This document shows, one piece after another, positions 39,683 through 48,865 of a stretch of DNA of 64,000 nt (positions are counted from its first letter, which is position 1; each line of letters begins with the position of its first letter). The DNA comes from Phyllobacteriaceae bacterium (lineage in GTDB: Bacteria > Pseudomonadota > Alphaproteobacteria > Rhizobiales > Rhizobiaceae): assembly GCA_016711085.1 (NCBI GenBank), contig JADJTR010000001.1:310001-374000 (forward strand), given 5' to 3'. Below the pieces are notes generated by a model. That model saw nothing but the letters and a program-made list of their open reading frames with translations, had not been told where the DNA came from and made no database searches. The translations under genes were made by a program, and so were the position numbers.

Positions 39683-40345
39683 TTAGACAGTGTCGAGCGG
39701 CATTGGCGTGTCTTCCCAAAGATGGCCGATCTCCTCGGCCGCCAGCGACTCCCGCTCACGTTCGTGAAACCATCTGGCGAGCCGCTTTGTTTCATCGCTA
39801 GAGAGCGAGGAGCCCGGCTTGTGGAGTGAATCCCAAAGGCCGATGTTCTCGAGCGCTGGGCGCCATTGTAGAAATGTGATCCAGTCAGGTTCCTGCAACA
39901 GTTCGCGGACTCGCTCAAATTCGCCCGAGAAAAGCCGATGGGGGAGCTCAAGAAATTTCTCCCGGATCGGATGTGGCGTCAGTTCGGTGCGTTGACGCTC
40001 AAGGTAGGCGTGGGGCGAGTCGATGGCGCGGACTTGTTCGACGAAAGAACTGCCAATTTTGGCGAATTGGATTGCCGATTCCGGTTCTCGCACGCGCCAT
40101 AATCCGCCGCCGGGCCGCGCCAGCCGGACATTGATTCCATCATTGAGAAAAGCAACCGGGACATAGAGCGGCGCGACGATCCCGGTCGGCCAGCAAAATT
40201 CAGAGCGTCGCCCGGATCTGATGTAAATACAGCGTAAATAATGCCGCACCGGCGGAAGCACCGCCGTCCTGCCGACCAGGACAAGTTCCGGGCAGGCCGC
40301 CAGCATTGGCTGCAGAAACCGTTTCACCTCCGCTTTGGTGGTCAA
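39683..40345 (-). CDS. Hypothetical protein, candidate immunity partner of the adjacent nuclease-like protein
   Basis: 220 residues, no signal peptide or membrane segment, starting at the TTG at 40345. Tryptophan-rich in the C-terminal part (WITFLQWRPALENIGLW, WFHERERESLA) and acidic overall. It follows the nuclease-like toxin candidate by 53 bp on the same strand. Position and small soluble form fit an immunity protein that binds the toxin, but no family is recognised. Confidence 0.5.
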   Translation of the reverse strand: MTTKAEVKRFLQPMLAACPELVLVGRTAVLPPVRHYLRCIYIRSGRRSEFCWPTGIVAPLYVPVAFLNDGINVRLARPGGGLWRVREPESAIQFAKIGSSFVEQVRAIDSPHAYLERQRTELTPHPIREKFLELPHRLFSGEFERVRELLQEPDWITFLQWRPALENIGLWDSLHKPGSSLSSDETKRLARWFHERERESLAAEEIGHLWEDTPMPLDTV

Positions 40346-40398
40346 AATCGCGGCCTCAGTTCGATGATGAGGAAACGAGTCATGTCCGGAAAATTGTA

Positions 40399-41349
40399 TT
40401 ACGCCGTCTTCGTCAACTCAAGCGCGCGCAGCCAGTCGAGGCCGGCGCGCCCGGTTTTCAGGTCGTAGATGCAGATCGTGCCGTCGCCGGCGTTTTCATA
40501 AACATCAATACGGACTGTGCCCAATTGGCTGTAGAAAGGATCGTCGTTTACTTCTCCCTCTGTGCGCTCTTTGAAAAACGAGCGTTCGGCAATGAGCGAC
40601 CGATCTGCTCTGCGTTTTATTTCGTCCTTGACCCGCAAGTGCACCGCCGTGCCATAGGCCTGCGCGGTCGGATACTTGGCGCGATCAACGGAGTTTGCCG
40701 CCTCGTCCGCGTACTCTTGCACTTCCCGACGCCTCGGGCAGGCGAGGTTGACCTCGATCTCGCTACGCAGACCGACATAATCGACCTCGACGACCTCGTT
40801 TTTTCCCGGCTGGAACTCCCGTGCCTTGATCGCCGCCACCGCGATCTGCGCCGGCTCGGCGGCGGTGTACAGCCAGGAGAGCAGGCGGAGCAGCGCGCCG
40901 GCGCGTCCGCGCAGACCGAATTGGCCTTCCGCGCTTGCCGCGGGAAGAACAGCCGCATCGGTGACCGGACCCTTGCGGGTCCACCGCGTCGCGACAAGGG
41001 TCCGGTCCCTGCCGTCCGCGATCCGTTGGCGCTCGCCGGCATTCTCGACGGTGACGGCGTTTCCGTCGCCATCGACAATTTTGATGCGCTGGTCGAAACG
41101 GCTTCGGGAGCGTCCGCGCTCGATCTGAATCGTAGACCCGTCGGAAAGATGCGCCGTCCCTTCCGGCAAACCGGCACCGGGCGCCAGCGTCCAACGTCCG
41201 CCTTCCGGATGACCGCGCGGTTCGCGCGGTTGGTTCGGTTTGAAGTTCGCCTTGAGCAGCAGCCGAAGCCGTGCGGCGGCGGAGAGCACCGCTTGGCCGG
41301 CGGTTTCGGACTTTTTGTGGAAGTGTCGTGCATTCCGGTCGGGGTACAT
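40399..41349 (-). CDS. Candidate polymorphic-toxin nuclease with a C-terminal PD-(D/E)xK-like domain
   Basis: 316 residues starting at the ATG at 41349 (AAGGAG upstream). The N-terminal third contains the linker NQPREPRGHPEGGRWT, which resembles the pre-toxin segments of bacterial polymorphic toxins. The C-terminal domain reads YGTAVHLRVKDEIKRRADRS, then TVRIDVYENAGDGT and IYDLKTGRAG. Asp282, Asp296 and Lys298 form a D...DxK arrangement, a PD-(D/E)xK nuclease signature. No secretion or trafficking domain is seen. Together with the downstream 220-residue protein it looks like an orphan effector and immunity cassette. Confidence 0.55.
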   Translation of the reverse strand: MYPDRNARHFHKKSETAGQAVLSAAARLRLLLKANFKPNQPREPRGHPEGGRWTLAPGAGLPEGTAHLSDGSTIQIERGRSRSRFDQRIKIVDGDGNAVTVENAGERQRIADGRDRTLVATRWTRKGPVTDAAVLPAASAEGQFGLRGRAGALLRLLSWLYTAAEPAQIAVAAIKAREFQPGKNEVVEVDYVGLRSEIEVNLACPRRREVQEYADEAANSVDRAKYPTAQAYGTAVHLRVKDEIKRRADRSLIAERSFFKERTEGEVNDDPFYSQLGTVRIDVYENAGDGTICIYDLKTGRAGLDWLRALELTKTA

Positions 41350-41478
41350 GGCCGCTCCTTTCGAAGCGGCATTGTCTCTTGCCTTGGACTCGGCGCGGAC
41401 CGAACGCCCGACGCGACGGATCACCGAAATGGAATCAGGGCGTTAGGCCGAATCCGCGCCGAAAGGTTGCCGTCGCGA

Positions 41479-42105
41479 TCAACCCGCTGCGAGTTTGTAC
41501 CCACTCCTCAACGCCTTCACACTCGTCACCGGCGTCACCAGCGTCACGGCTGAGCGCATCAGGTCCGAAAGCGCCACCGGCGCGCCGTAGCCTAAAAACG
41601 ACCACGGCAGCGCCCGCCGTTCCCGCAACAGGAACGGCCTGCCGCCCGAGGCGACCATTGTCCCGTCCGGCAGGCCGGGCAGGTCGATAGGCGACAACGG
41701 TTTCGGCTTCGCTCCGGCGGCGAGGCGCTCCGAATGCAGGCGCGCGTCGACCTCTGCGGCCTTCGGCCGGTGGCCGAATTCGGCGTCGAGGCAGGCGAAA
41801 TAGCGCGTCGCCGCTTCGCGCCGGCAGGCGAAGCACGGGCGATGGCCTGCGGCGAGCGCTGTCGCCTCGTCGAGGAAGAACAGCGCCGTCCAGCCCGGCC
41901 CTCCCGATTCCGTGTTGACGCCCATCGGGTCGCGATTCTTGCCTTTCCAATCGAGCGCGCAGCAGATCCACGCTTTCGTCGTCCAGCGGCGGTTGAGCGT
42001 TTGCGTCGCCGGGTCGTGGATCGCGCCGCGATTTCCGGTCAACGTCCCGCGCGCCGCGACGCTGTGGATATCCCCGAACGGATCGACCCGATTTCGCAAG
42101 CCCAC
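41479..42105 (-). CDS. Conserved hypothetical protein (MGLRNRVDPFGDI-type)
   Basis: 208 residues starting at a GTG at 42105 (GGGAG 9 bp upstream). It opens with MGLRNRVDPFGDIHSVAARG and has a Trp-Cys-Cys motif (AWICCALDWKGKNRDPMG), ALFFLDEATALAAGHRPCFA and CFACRREAATRYF. The Cys pairs could hold a metal. I recall similar proteins as widespread, uncharacterised ORFs in Hyphomicrobiales, but cannot assign a function from sequence. Confidence 0.7.
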   Translation of the reverse strand: MGLRNRVDPFGDIHSVAARGTLTGNRGAIHDPATQTLNRRWTTKAWICCALDWKGKNRDPMGVNTESGGPGWTALFFLDEATALAAGHRPCFACRREAATRYFACLDAEFGHRPKAAEVDARLHSERLAAGAKPKPLSPIDLPGLPDGTMVASGGRPFLLRERRALPWSFLGYGAPVALSDLMRSAVTLVTPVTSVKALRSGYKLAAG

Positions 42106-42179
42106 AACCGCTTCTCCCTTGCCTAAAGCCGTTTCGATGTTAACGCTCGCGGCCTGACATATCCAAACCGGTTGAAATC

Positions 42180-42878
42180 ATGCGTGTCCTCGTCGTCCAT
42201 AATTACGACAACACCGAGCTCGGCCTCATCGCCCGCGCTCTCGACGAGGCCGAGGCCCGCCTCGACCGCGTCGACGCCCACATGGGCGACGCGCTGCCGG
42301 GCGGCGTCGACGGTTTCGACGGCCTGGTCGTGCTCGGCGGCGGCCAGAGCGCGGTCGCCGACGACGACCACCCCTATCTGCCCGATCTTGCCGCCCTGAT
42401 GCGCGATTTCGCCGTCTCCGGGCGCGCCGTGCTCGGCGTCTGCCTCGGCTCGCAAATACTCGCCCGCGGCCTCGGCGCGAAAAACCTCATCGGCCAGGCG
42501 CCGGAATTCGGCTGGAAAAAGGTGCGCTTGACCGACGAGGGCATGCTCGATCCGGTCATGCGCGCCGTGCCGCGCGAATTCCCCATTTTCCAGTGGCACG
42601 ACGACACGTTCTCGCTGCCCGACGGCGCGGTGCGGCTCGCCGCCAATCCGGCGGCGCAAAACCAGGCCTTCCGTTTCGGCCGCGCCGCCTACGGCATCCA
42701 GTTCCATTTCGAGGCCGACACCGGCCTGGTCGAACAGTGGAACGAGACCTTCGCCGGCGCCATCGCCCGCGACCAGCCGCACTGGCCGGCCGAACACGCC
42801 CGCGAGGCGGCGCTCAACGGCCGCGCCGCCGACGCCGCCGGCCTTGCCATCGCGCGCGCCTGGACGACGCTTATTTAG
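42180..42878 (+). CDS. Type 1 glutamine amidotransferase (GMP-synthase-like)
   Basis: 232 residues of the class I amidotransferase fold: catalytic Cys in GVCLGSQILARGLG, His in YGIQFHFEADTG with the adjacent Glu. The N-terminal strand MRVLVVHNYDNTELGLIARA is typical of stand-alone GATase-like proteins. It liberates ammonia from glutamine for an unidentified partner, or acts as a gamma-glutamyl peptidase on glutamyl conjugates (PuuD-like); polyamine gamma-glutamylation genes in this window make the latter possible. Confidence 0.8.
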   Translation: MRVLVVHNYDNTELGLIARALDEAEARLDRVDAHMGDALPGGVDGFDGLVVLGGGQSAVADDDHPYLPDLAALMRDFAVSGRAVLGVCLGSQILARGLGAKNLIGQAPEFGWKKVRLTDEGMLDPVMRAVPREFPIFQWHDDTFSLPDGAVRLAANPAAQNQAFRFGRAAYGIQFHFEADTGLVEQWNETFAGAIARDQPHWPAEHAREAALNGRAADAAGLAIARAWTTLI

Positions 42879-43132
42879 TGAGCACTTATAAGCATTTGAC
42901 ATTTTGGCAACACCGCGCGGCTTCTGTGTAAAACCGGTCACGGACGCCTTGCGCACAATCGTTCATATGGCTATCGCAGCATCGTTCGCGGGCAGAGGGA
43001 ACCGGCCCCCAGAGGCCTTGCACCACGGACAGGACGGGAAATCATTCGTTAAACATGTTCGAACCTTTTGATGGGTTCGTGCAACGAAGCGGTAACCCCG
43101 ATGATGCATGTGAAGAAGGGTAACCGACCGAG

Positions 43133-43270
43133 ATGACCCCCGTGAAAGCAGCCCTTCTGTCCTTCGCCATGTTGGCGGCAATCGCCTTTTGGGGCATCGG
43201 CATCTATTCCGCCGACGCTTCAACCCATCTGACCGTCACCGACGGTTACGGCGTTTCGGCGACGCGCTGA
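43133..43270 (+). CDS. Small single-span membrane protein
   Basis: 45 residues: a hydrophobic helix (VKAALLSFAMLAAIAFWGIG) followed by a short polar tail (SADASTHLTVTDGYGVSATR). The ATG at 43133 follows a purine-rich GAAGAAGGG 13-21 bp upstream, a weak ribosome site. It may be an inner-membrane or secreted microprotein. Its 3' end abuts the phosphoesterase gene on the opposite strand. Confidence 0.5.
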   Translation: MTPVKAALLSFAMLAAIAFWGIGIYSADASTHLTVTDGYGVSATR

Positions 43271-43274
43271 TTTT

Positions 43275-43760
43275 TCAGCGCACAACCGCTTCGATCAGCC
43301 ATTTCCGTTCGTTTTCCGCAGCGAAGGCCGACCGCCCGCCGCCGGCGGACGCCATCGTGTCGACGCCGACGCGGTTGGATTTGAGCTGCGGCGCCGGCGA
43401 CGGCGTGTGGCCATGCACGATGACGGCGTCACGGTCCGGCGGGGGGGGGGGCGGTGGGGGGGCCCGGGCCGAAGCCGGAAAACGCCATGGTCTCCGCGTC
43501 GGCGGAAAGCGAAAAAGCCCTCGTCGGTTTCGGCGGCGGGCAATGCGCGGGCGGCGGTCGCATCGCGGTCGCCGCTGGTCCGGCCGCGACGCATAGTCGC
43601 CGAGATGGACGATGCGCCAGTCTGCCGGTTGATCGCGGTCGATTTCGGCGCGGATTTGCCGGTGCAGCGCAACCAGCAGGTCGAGCCGGCCATGCACGTC
43701 GCCGATGGCGTAGAGGCGCAGGCCGGGCGGCGTGCGGGCGGCGTCGAGGGTAACGCTCAT
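43275..43760 (-). pseudogene. Serine/threonine phosphatase-type metallophosphoesterase, centre destroyed
   Basis: N-terminus (from 43760) shows GDVHGRLDLL, the metal-binding GDxHG, and HLGDY, the second metal-binding motif; the C-terminus contains VIVHGHTPSPAP (GH motif) and SNRVGVDTMAS. The middle (43430 to about 43620) contains a run of 11 G and related G/C runs, and the expected DRG and GNH motifs cannot be read in any frame. A frame still spans 43275-43760. Its stop overlaps nothing; the start overlaps the lutB-lutC stop. It may be an intact gene with miscalled homopolymers. Confidence 0.65.
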
Positions 43761-45817
43761 TCCACCACGATGATATACAACGCCCTTGGCCCGTGCGCGC
43801 CGAGGATGATCGTCTGCTCGATGTCGCCGGAGCGCGACGGTCCGGTGACGAGATTGAGCGTACGCGGCAGGACGCCGCCGCCGTAGGTCTTGCGAACCCG
43901 GTCGAGCACGGTTTCCAGGTCGCCGGCCACATCCCTGACATCGACCACGACGATGGCGTTTTCTGGCAGGAAATTGAGCGTCGTCGGATTGTCCGGTCCC
44001 GAAACCAGCGCCAGCGTGCCGGTCTCGGCGATGGCGGCGAAAGCGTGGGCGACAGAAACCTCGTCTGTCCCGTCGGAGGGGCCGGACTTCACCTGCAGCG
44101 CCTTCTGGCTGGCCCAGCCCATGGCGGCGAGGCGCGGGTCATTGCCCATGCGCACGGCGGCGGGAAGGTTTCTGGCGCGCAGGAAGGCGCTCACGGCGGC
44201 AGGAACATCGCCCGCCGTTTTCACCCGTTCGACGCTCGCGGCAAAGCCTTCCGCCATGCGGCAAAACAGGTCGACACGCTCACCGGCCGGCAATTGCCCG
44301 CGTGCGGGTATCACGCCGCGCGGCGCCGCGTCGAGGCGTCCGGCCGCCGCTTTCGCGCGCGCCGCCGCGTCGCCTGGAAGCGCCGTGCGGATGCGGCCGA
44401 GGATGGCGTCACGGGCGGTCATCGGCGGCTGGAAACTCATGCCTTCCGGCGCCGGCAGGTCGCGCCATTTGGTCCAGCCGCCGGCAAACGGCAGGGCGCG
44501 GAAACGGCCCTTGCCGAAGCTCAGCGCCTTCAGGCCCATGACGCCGACGCCGAGCAGATAGCGATAGAGCGCCGGCCGCCTCGCCAGCCAGGCCCAGGCT
44601 TTCAGGCCATAGCGTTGCGTCGCCGGGTTGAGGCCGCGCTCGAATTCGCGCTCGCGCCATGCCCGCATCATTTTCGGCAGCGGGATGCGCATCGGGCACA
44701 CGCTTTCGCAGCGCCCGCAGAAGGTCGAGGCGTTGGGCAGGTGCCCGCCCTTGTCGACGCCGATCAGCGACGGCGTCAGCACCGCGCCCATCGGGCCGGG
44801 ATAGACCCAGCCGTAGGCGTGGCCGCCGACCGCGTGATAGACCGGGCAATGGTTCATGCAGGCGCCGCAGCGGATGCAGCGCAGCATGTCCTGGAACTCC
44901 GTGCCGAGCATCGACGAGCGGCCGTTGTCGAGCAGGACGACGTGGTATTCCTCCGGCCCGTCCGGGTCGTCGACACGGCGCGGCCCGGTTGAAAACGTCG
45001 TGTAGACGCTCATGTCCTGGCCGGTGGCCGAGCGCGCCAGCACGCGCAGAATCTGCGCCGCGTCGTTCATCATCGGCACGATCTTGTCGATCGAGGCGAC
45101 GACGACATGCACCTTGGGCAGGGTCTGCGTCAGGTCGCCATTGCCCTCGTTGGTGACGATCACCGACGCGCCGGTCTCGGCGATCAGGAAATTCGCCCCG
45201 GTGATCCCCACATCGGCCTCGAGAAATTTCTGACGCAGCACCTGGCGCGCTTCGTTCAGCAATGACGTTGGTTCGGTAAGATCGCGGCTGTCGGGCAAAT
45301 GCGTGTGGACGCGGCGGAAATCGGCTTCCACCTGGTCCTTGTTGACGTGCACGGCCGGCGCGATGATGTGGCTTGGATGCTCCCCCCTGAGCTGGATGAT
45401 GTATTCGCCGAGATCGGTCTCGACCGGAACGATGCCGTGGCCATCGAGAAAATCGTTGAGGCCGATCTCCTCGGTGATCATCGACTTGCCCTTGGTCACC
45501 GTCTTCGCGCCGGCCGTCCGGCAGATCGCCAGCACCGCCTGACGGGCGTCCTCGGCGCTTTCGCACCAGTGCACATGGCCGCCGGCGGCGAGAACCTTCT
45601 TCTCCCAGGCGTCGAGATAGAGGTCGAGATGGGCGAGCGTGTGGTCCTTGATCGCCTTGGCCGCATCGCGCAGCGCCTCGAATTCGGGCAGAGCCGCCGC
45701 CGCCTTGGCGCGCTTGTCGATGAAGCCGCCGCGCACATTGCCCATGGCGCGCTGCAATTGCTTGTCGGCGAGCGCGATCCGCGCATTGGCTTTGAAGGCG
45801 GGGGAGGTCAGCTGCAT
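43757..45817 (-). CDS. lutB: Fused LutB-LutC L-lactate utilisation protein
   Basis: 686 residues in one frame. Residues 1-465 are LutB/LldF (iron-sulfur protein): KGKSMITEEIGLN, the ferredoxin-like CIRCGACMNHCPVY and second cluster CGRCESVCPMRI. Residues 466-686 (from MTARDAILGRIR at 44422) are LutC: GPDNPTTLNFLPENAIVVV and RTLNLVTGPSRSGDIEQT. The two are normally separate genes; here no stop codon separates them. With LutA it oxidises L-lactate to pyruvate and passes electrons to the quinone pool or related acceptors. The start at 45817 lies 4 bp after the lutA stop. Confidence 0.85.
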   Translation of the reverse strand: MQLTSPAFKANARIALADKQLQRAMGNVRGGFIDKRAKAAAALPEFEALRDAAKAIKDHTLAHLDLYLDAWEKKVLAAGGHVHWCESAEDARQAVLAICRTAGAKTVTKGKSMITEEIGLNDFLDGHGIVPVETDLGEYIIQLRGEHPSHIIAPAVHVNKDQVEADFRRVHTHLPDSRDLTEPTSLLNEARQVLRQKFLEADVGITGANFLIAETGASVIVTNEGNGDLTQTLPKVHVVVASIDKIVPMMNDAAQILRVLARSATGQDMSVYTTFSTGPRRVDDPDGPEEYHVVLLDNGRSSMLGTEFQDMLRCIRCGACMNHCPVYHAVGGHAYGWVYPGPMGAVLTPSLIGVDKGGHLPNASTFCGRCESVCPMRIPLPKMMRAWREREFERGLNPATQRYGLKAWAWLARRPALYRYLLGVGVMGLKALSFGKGRFRALPFAGGWTKWRDLPAPEGMSFQPPMTARDAILGRIRTALPGDAAARAKAAAGRLDAAPRGVIPARGQLPAGERVDLFCRMAEGFAASVERVKTAGDVPAAVSAFLRARNLPAAVRMGNDPRLAAMGWASQKALQVKSGPSDGTDEVSVAHAFAAIAETGTLALVSGPDNPTTLNFLPENAIVVVDVRDVAGDLETVLDRVRKTYGGGVLPRTLNLVTGPSRSGDIEQTIILGAHGPRALYIIVVE

Positions 45818-45821
45818 GGCC

Positions 45822-46589
45822 TCATCCCTTCCCACCGATCGGCGGCGCATCGGTCATGCCGGCCAGCACCTCGGCGACGTGGCGCGCCTCGATCTTCACG
45901 CCTTCGCGTTTCAATTTGCCCGCCATGTTCATCAGGCAGCCGAGATCGCCGGCAAGCAGGAGTTCCGCCCCGCTCGCGGCGATGTTCTCGGTCTTCTTCG
46001 ACACGATGGCGTTGGAGATGTCGGCGTATTTGACGCAGAACGTGCCGCCGAAACCGCAGCATACATCGGCGTCGCGCATCTCTTTCAGCTCCAGCCCGTC
46101 CACATTGGAGAGCAGGGCGCGCGGCTGCTCGCGCACGCCGAGTTCGCGCAATCCCGAGCAGGAATCGTGATAGGTCGCCGTCGCCTTCAGCCGAGCGGCA
46201 GGCTTTGCCTCCGCCACATCGGCGAGAAAACTCGTCAACTCGTGCACCTTGGCGGAAAACGCCGCCGCGCGCGCCTCCCATGCGCCATCCCCTGCAAACA
46301 GGCCGGGATAGTGCTTCTTCAGCATGCCGGCGCAGGAGCCCGAGGGCGCGACGACGAAGTCGAAGCCCTCGAAAGCCTTGATTGTCTGTTCGGCGATGGC
46401 TCGCGTATCGGCCCGATCGCCATTGTTGTAGGCCGGCTGGCCGCAGCATGTCTGCGCCATCGGCACGTCGATCGAATAGCCGGCGTCCTCGATCAGCTTG
46501 ACCGCGGCGAACCCGACCGACGGCCGGAACAGGTCGACCAGGCAGGTGACGAACAGGCCGACGCGGCCTTTGCTTGCGGCTTCGGTCAC
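45822..46589 (-). CDS. lutA: LutA-type L-lactate utilisation iron-sulfur protein
   Basis: 255 residues of the LldE/LutA family with two CCG domains: QTCCGQPAYNNGDR and VCCGFGGTFCVKYADI, which coordinate iron-sulfur clusters. Begins with GTG at 46589 overlapping the gntR stop (GTGA), so translation is coupled. It belongs to the gntR-lutA-lutBC transcription unit, with the phosphoesterase remnant downstream. Confidence 0.92.
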   Translation of the reverse strand: MTEAASKGRVGLFVTCLVDLFRPSVGFAAVKLIEDAGYSIDVPMAQTCCGQPAYNNGDRADTRAIAEQTIKAFEGFDFVVAPSGSCAGMLKKHYPGLFAGDGAWEARAAAFSAKVHELTSFLADVAEAKPAARLKATATYHDSCSGLRELGVREQPRALLSNVDGLELKEMRDADVCCGFGGTFCVKYADISNAIVSKKTENIAASGAELLLAGDLGCLMNMAGKLKREGVKIEARHVAEVLAGMTDAPPIGGKG

Positions 46590-47392
46590 GATGCGTCGTC
46601 TCCCGCCAGTGTCGCCGACGCGTCATGCCGCTGGCGCATCCGGAGGCGCGAAATGCGTTGCCAGGCCTCGTTACGTTCGGCCAGTCGCATCGAATCCTCG
46701 ACGAAACGGATATGCGCCTCGGCCGCCGCGCGCGCCTTCGCCGCATCGCCGGAAAGCACGACGGCGGCGATGGCCTTGTGTTGGGCGAGCAATTTGTCCC
46801 GCGCGCCCGGCAGCTGGTAGACGACGGCGCGGTTGTAGAACACGCCTTCGGAAACGAGCCGGTAACAGGAGCGCAGCGTGTGCAGGAGGATCATGTTGTG
46901 CGCCGCCTCGCCGATTGCGTTGTGCAATTCGACATCGATTTCCGCCTCTTCCTCGAAATCAACCTTCTCGTGAGCCGCCTCCATGCGGGCGACGATTCCG
47001 GCGATCAGCGTCCGGTCGTCCTCGGTGGCGCGCCCGGCGGCGAATTCGGCCGCCAACCCGTCGATCTCGCGGCGGAATTCGAGATAGTCGGCGGTCGCCT
47101 TGCCGTGTTTGGCGATCAGGTCGATGATCGGCTGGCTGAAAACCTGTCCAATCACGTCGGCGACCACCGTGCCGCCGCCATGGCGGGTGTTGAGGAGGCC
47201 GCGCCCTTCCAGCGATTTGAGCGCATCGCGCAGGATCGGCCGCGACACGTCGAATTGCCGCGACAAGTCGCGTTCGCCCGGCAGCCGTTCGCCGACGCGC
47301 AGCACGCCTTCCAGGATCAACAGTTCGATTTGCCGCTCCACCTCATCGGCGGTGCGCATCGGGGTCACGCGGTCGAACGGGCCATCGGTCAC
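46586..47392 (-). CDS. GntR/FadR-family regulator of lactate and glycolate genes
   Basis: 268 residues. N-terminal winged helix (GVLRVGERLPGERDLSRQFD, SRPILRDALKSLEGRGLLNT) and C-terminal FCD ligand domain (DVELHNAIGEAAHNMILLHT, KLLAQHKAIAAVVLSGD). Starts with GTG at 47392. It is the first gene of the lut operon. Two near-identical 23-bp palindromes, one 45 bp upstream of it and one before glcDEF, suggest it represses itself, lut and glc; lactate or glycolate is the likely inducer by analogy with LldR and GlcC. Confidence 0.88.
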   Translation of the reverse strand: MTDGPFDRVTPMRTADEVERQIELLILEGVLRVGERLPGERDLSRQFDVSRPILRDALKSLEGRGLLNTRHGGGTVVADVIGQVFSQPIIDLIAKHGKATADYLEFRREIDGLAAEFAAGRATEDDRTLIAGIVARMEAAHEKVDFEEEAEIDVELHNAIGEAAHNMILLHTLRSCYRLVSEGVFYNRAVVYQLPGARDKLLAQHKAIAAVVLSGDAAKARAAAEAHIRFVEDSMRLAERNEAWQRISRLRMRQRHDASATLAGDDAS

Positions 47393-47436
47393 GGAATGGG
47401 TCCTTGTCGCCGATGACTTTACGGAAGTGCATGACG

Positions 47437-47459
47437 ACTGGTCAATTCACTTGTCCAGT
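47437..47459. promoter_or_regulatory. Palindromic operator upstream of gntR-lutA
   Basis: Arms ACTGG and CCAGT enclose inner CAA and TTG, giving a 23-bp imperfect palindrome 45 bp before the GntR start. Eighteen of 23 bases match the site at 48866-48888. Form and size fit a FadR-family dimer site (TGGT...ACCA type). Confidence 0.7.
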
Positions 47460-47549
47460 TATATTTCCGATTCCCGGCGCATTCGTCGCCCTGTGGCGCG
47501 CCATCGGGGGTCGTGGTAGTCGAAACCGGCATAACGAACGGAACCGGAC

Positions 47550-48839
47550 ATGGGCGGCGACGAGGTAAAAACCAATCGGGATGGCGCTGCCACGCTTGTT
47601 CTGGGCATGCTTGCCCATACCGGTCGCTCCGAAGCAGTTGGCGAATTGCACGCCCGTCCATTCCCTTTGGTCGCCTCTCCGGCGGTCATTATCGAACTGG
47701 CGTTCATGACCGGCGAATCGGCCGAGGCCGACCGCGATGCTCTCGCCGCCGTCTCGCGTCTGGGCGGCGTGGCGCCGCCGCAAGCCGGCGCGCGCATTCA
47801 CGTCGCGCCGATGGCAGGGGGCACGCTGCGCTGGGAAAGCCATGCCGAGTTTTCCACCTGGCGCTGGGAAGGCCCGGCGTCGTCGGGCCGCGGGTTCACC
47901 CCCTTTTCGACTCTGTCGCCGCCGCCGGGCGCGGTCATCGCCGGGGTCCGCGTCGACATCGCCAATTGGACGCGCGGCGCGCAGAAGCTGGTCGCGGCGT
48001 TCGATCAAGCGAGCTTGTGCCATTCCACCGTGGATGACGGGGCGGCCGCCATCGTCACCGATTTTCGTCAGGATTCCGATGGGTTGACCCGAATTCTCAT
48101 CCTCGACAAAGCGATGTCGCCGGCCCGGCTCGGCGCCTTGTCGCAGCGCCTTATCGAGATCGAGGTTTATCGCACGCTCGCCTTGTTGACTTTGCCCATC
48201 GCGCGCAGACTGTCGGCGTCAACCGGGGCGATGGAAAACGAACTCGCCGAAATCACCGGCGAAATGCAAAAAAACGGCCGAAACAGCGCCGCGCTGCTGG
48301 ATCGCCTGACAACGCTTGCCGCCCGGCTCGAAGGCGAAACGGCGGCCAGCCTCTACCGCTTTGGCGCGGCGCGCGCCTATCACGAGATCGTCGAGCAGCG
48401 TTTGGCGTCAATTCGCGAAGAACCAGTCTCGGGTTATGGCGGCTGGTGGTCGTTTCTCAAACGCCGCCTCAACCCGGCCATGCGCACCTGCCGTTCCGTC
48501 GAAGAGCGCCAGGAGAGCCTGTCACGCAAACTGGCCCGCACAACGACATTGCTGCGCAGCTGGGTCGAGGTCGATTTGCAGAACCAGAACCGCGAATTGC
48601 TCGCTTCGATGAACAAGCGCGCCGATCTTCAGCTGCGCTTGCAGCAGACCGTGGAAGGCCTGTCGGTTGCGGCGGTGTCGTACTATGTCGTCGGCCTGAT
48701 CGGCTATGCGTTCAAAGGCGCGGAAAAAATCCTGCCGGTTTCCGTGGCCGTGGCGACGGCGTTTTCGGTCCCGCTCGTCCTGGCCGCCGTCTGGTGGATG
48801 GTCCGCCGCATCCGGCGTCATCACAGCGAACCGCTTTGA
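47550..48839 (+). CDS. DUF3422 family membrane protein
   Basis: 429 residues. Conserved start ELHARPFPLVASPAVI, then WESHAEFSTWRW, the AEFSTWxW hallmark of DUF3422, and a C-terminal hydrophobic pair (VAAVSYYVVGLIGYAFKG and a following helix VSVAVATAFSVPLVLAAVWW). Probably an inner-membrane protein with a large cytoplasmic part. Lies between the two lactate/glycolate units on the plus strand; its own promoter would overlap the GntR palindrome region. Confidence 0.88.
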   Translation: MGGDEVKTNRDGAATLVLGMLAHTGRSEAVGELHARPFPLVASPAVIIELAFMTGESAEADRDALAAVSRLGGVAPPQAGARIHVAPMAGGTLRWESHAEFSTWRWEGPASSGRGFTPFSTLSPPPGAVIAGVRVDIANWTRGAQKLVAAFDQASLCHSTVDDGAAAIVTDFRQDSDGLTRILILDKAMSPARLGALSQRLIEIEVYRTLALLTLPIARRLSASTGAMENELAEITGEMQKNGRNSAALLDRLTTLAARLEGETAASLYRFGAARAYHEIVEQRLASIREEPVSGYGGWWSFLKRRLNPAMRTCRSVEERQESLSRKLARTTTLLRSWVEVDLQNQNRELLASMNKRADLQLRLQQTVEGLSVAAVSYYVVGLIGYAFKGAEKILPVSVAVATAFSVPLVLAAVWWMVRRIRRHHSEPL

Positions 48840-48865
48840 AGCATAATTTGCGTGTTGGAGCCGGA

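Noticed and set aside
42879..43132. Possible riboswitch or known ncRNA before the 45-residue membrane protein
   Set aside because: No recognisable conserved core of the common riboswitches, SRP or 6S RNA could be found by eye.
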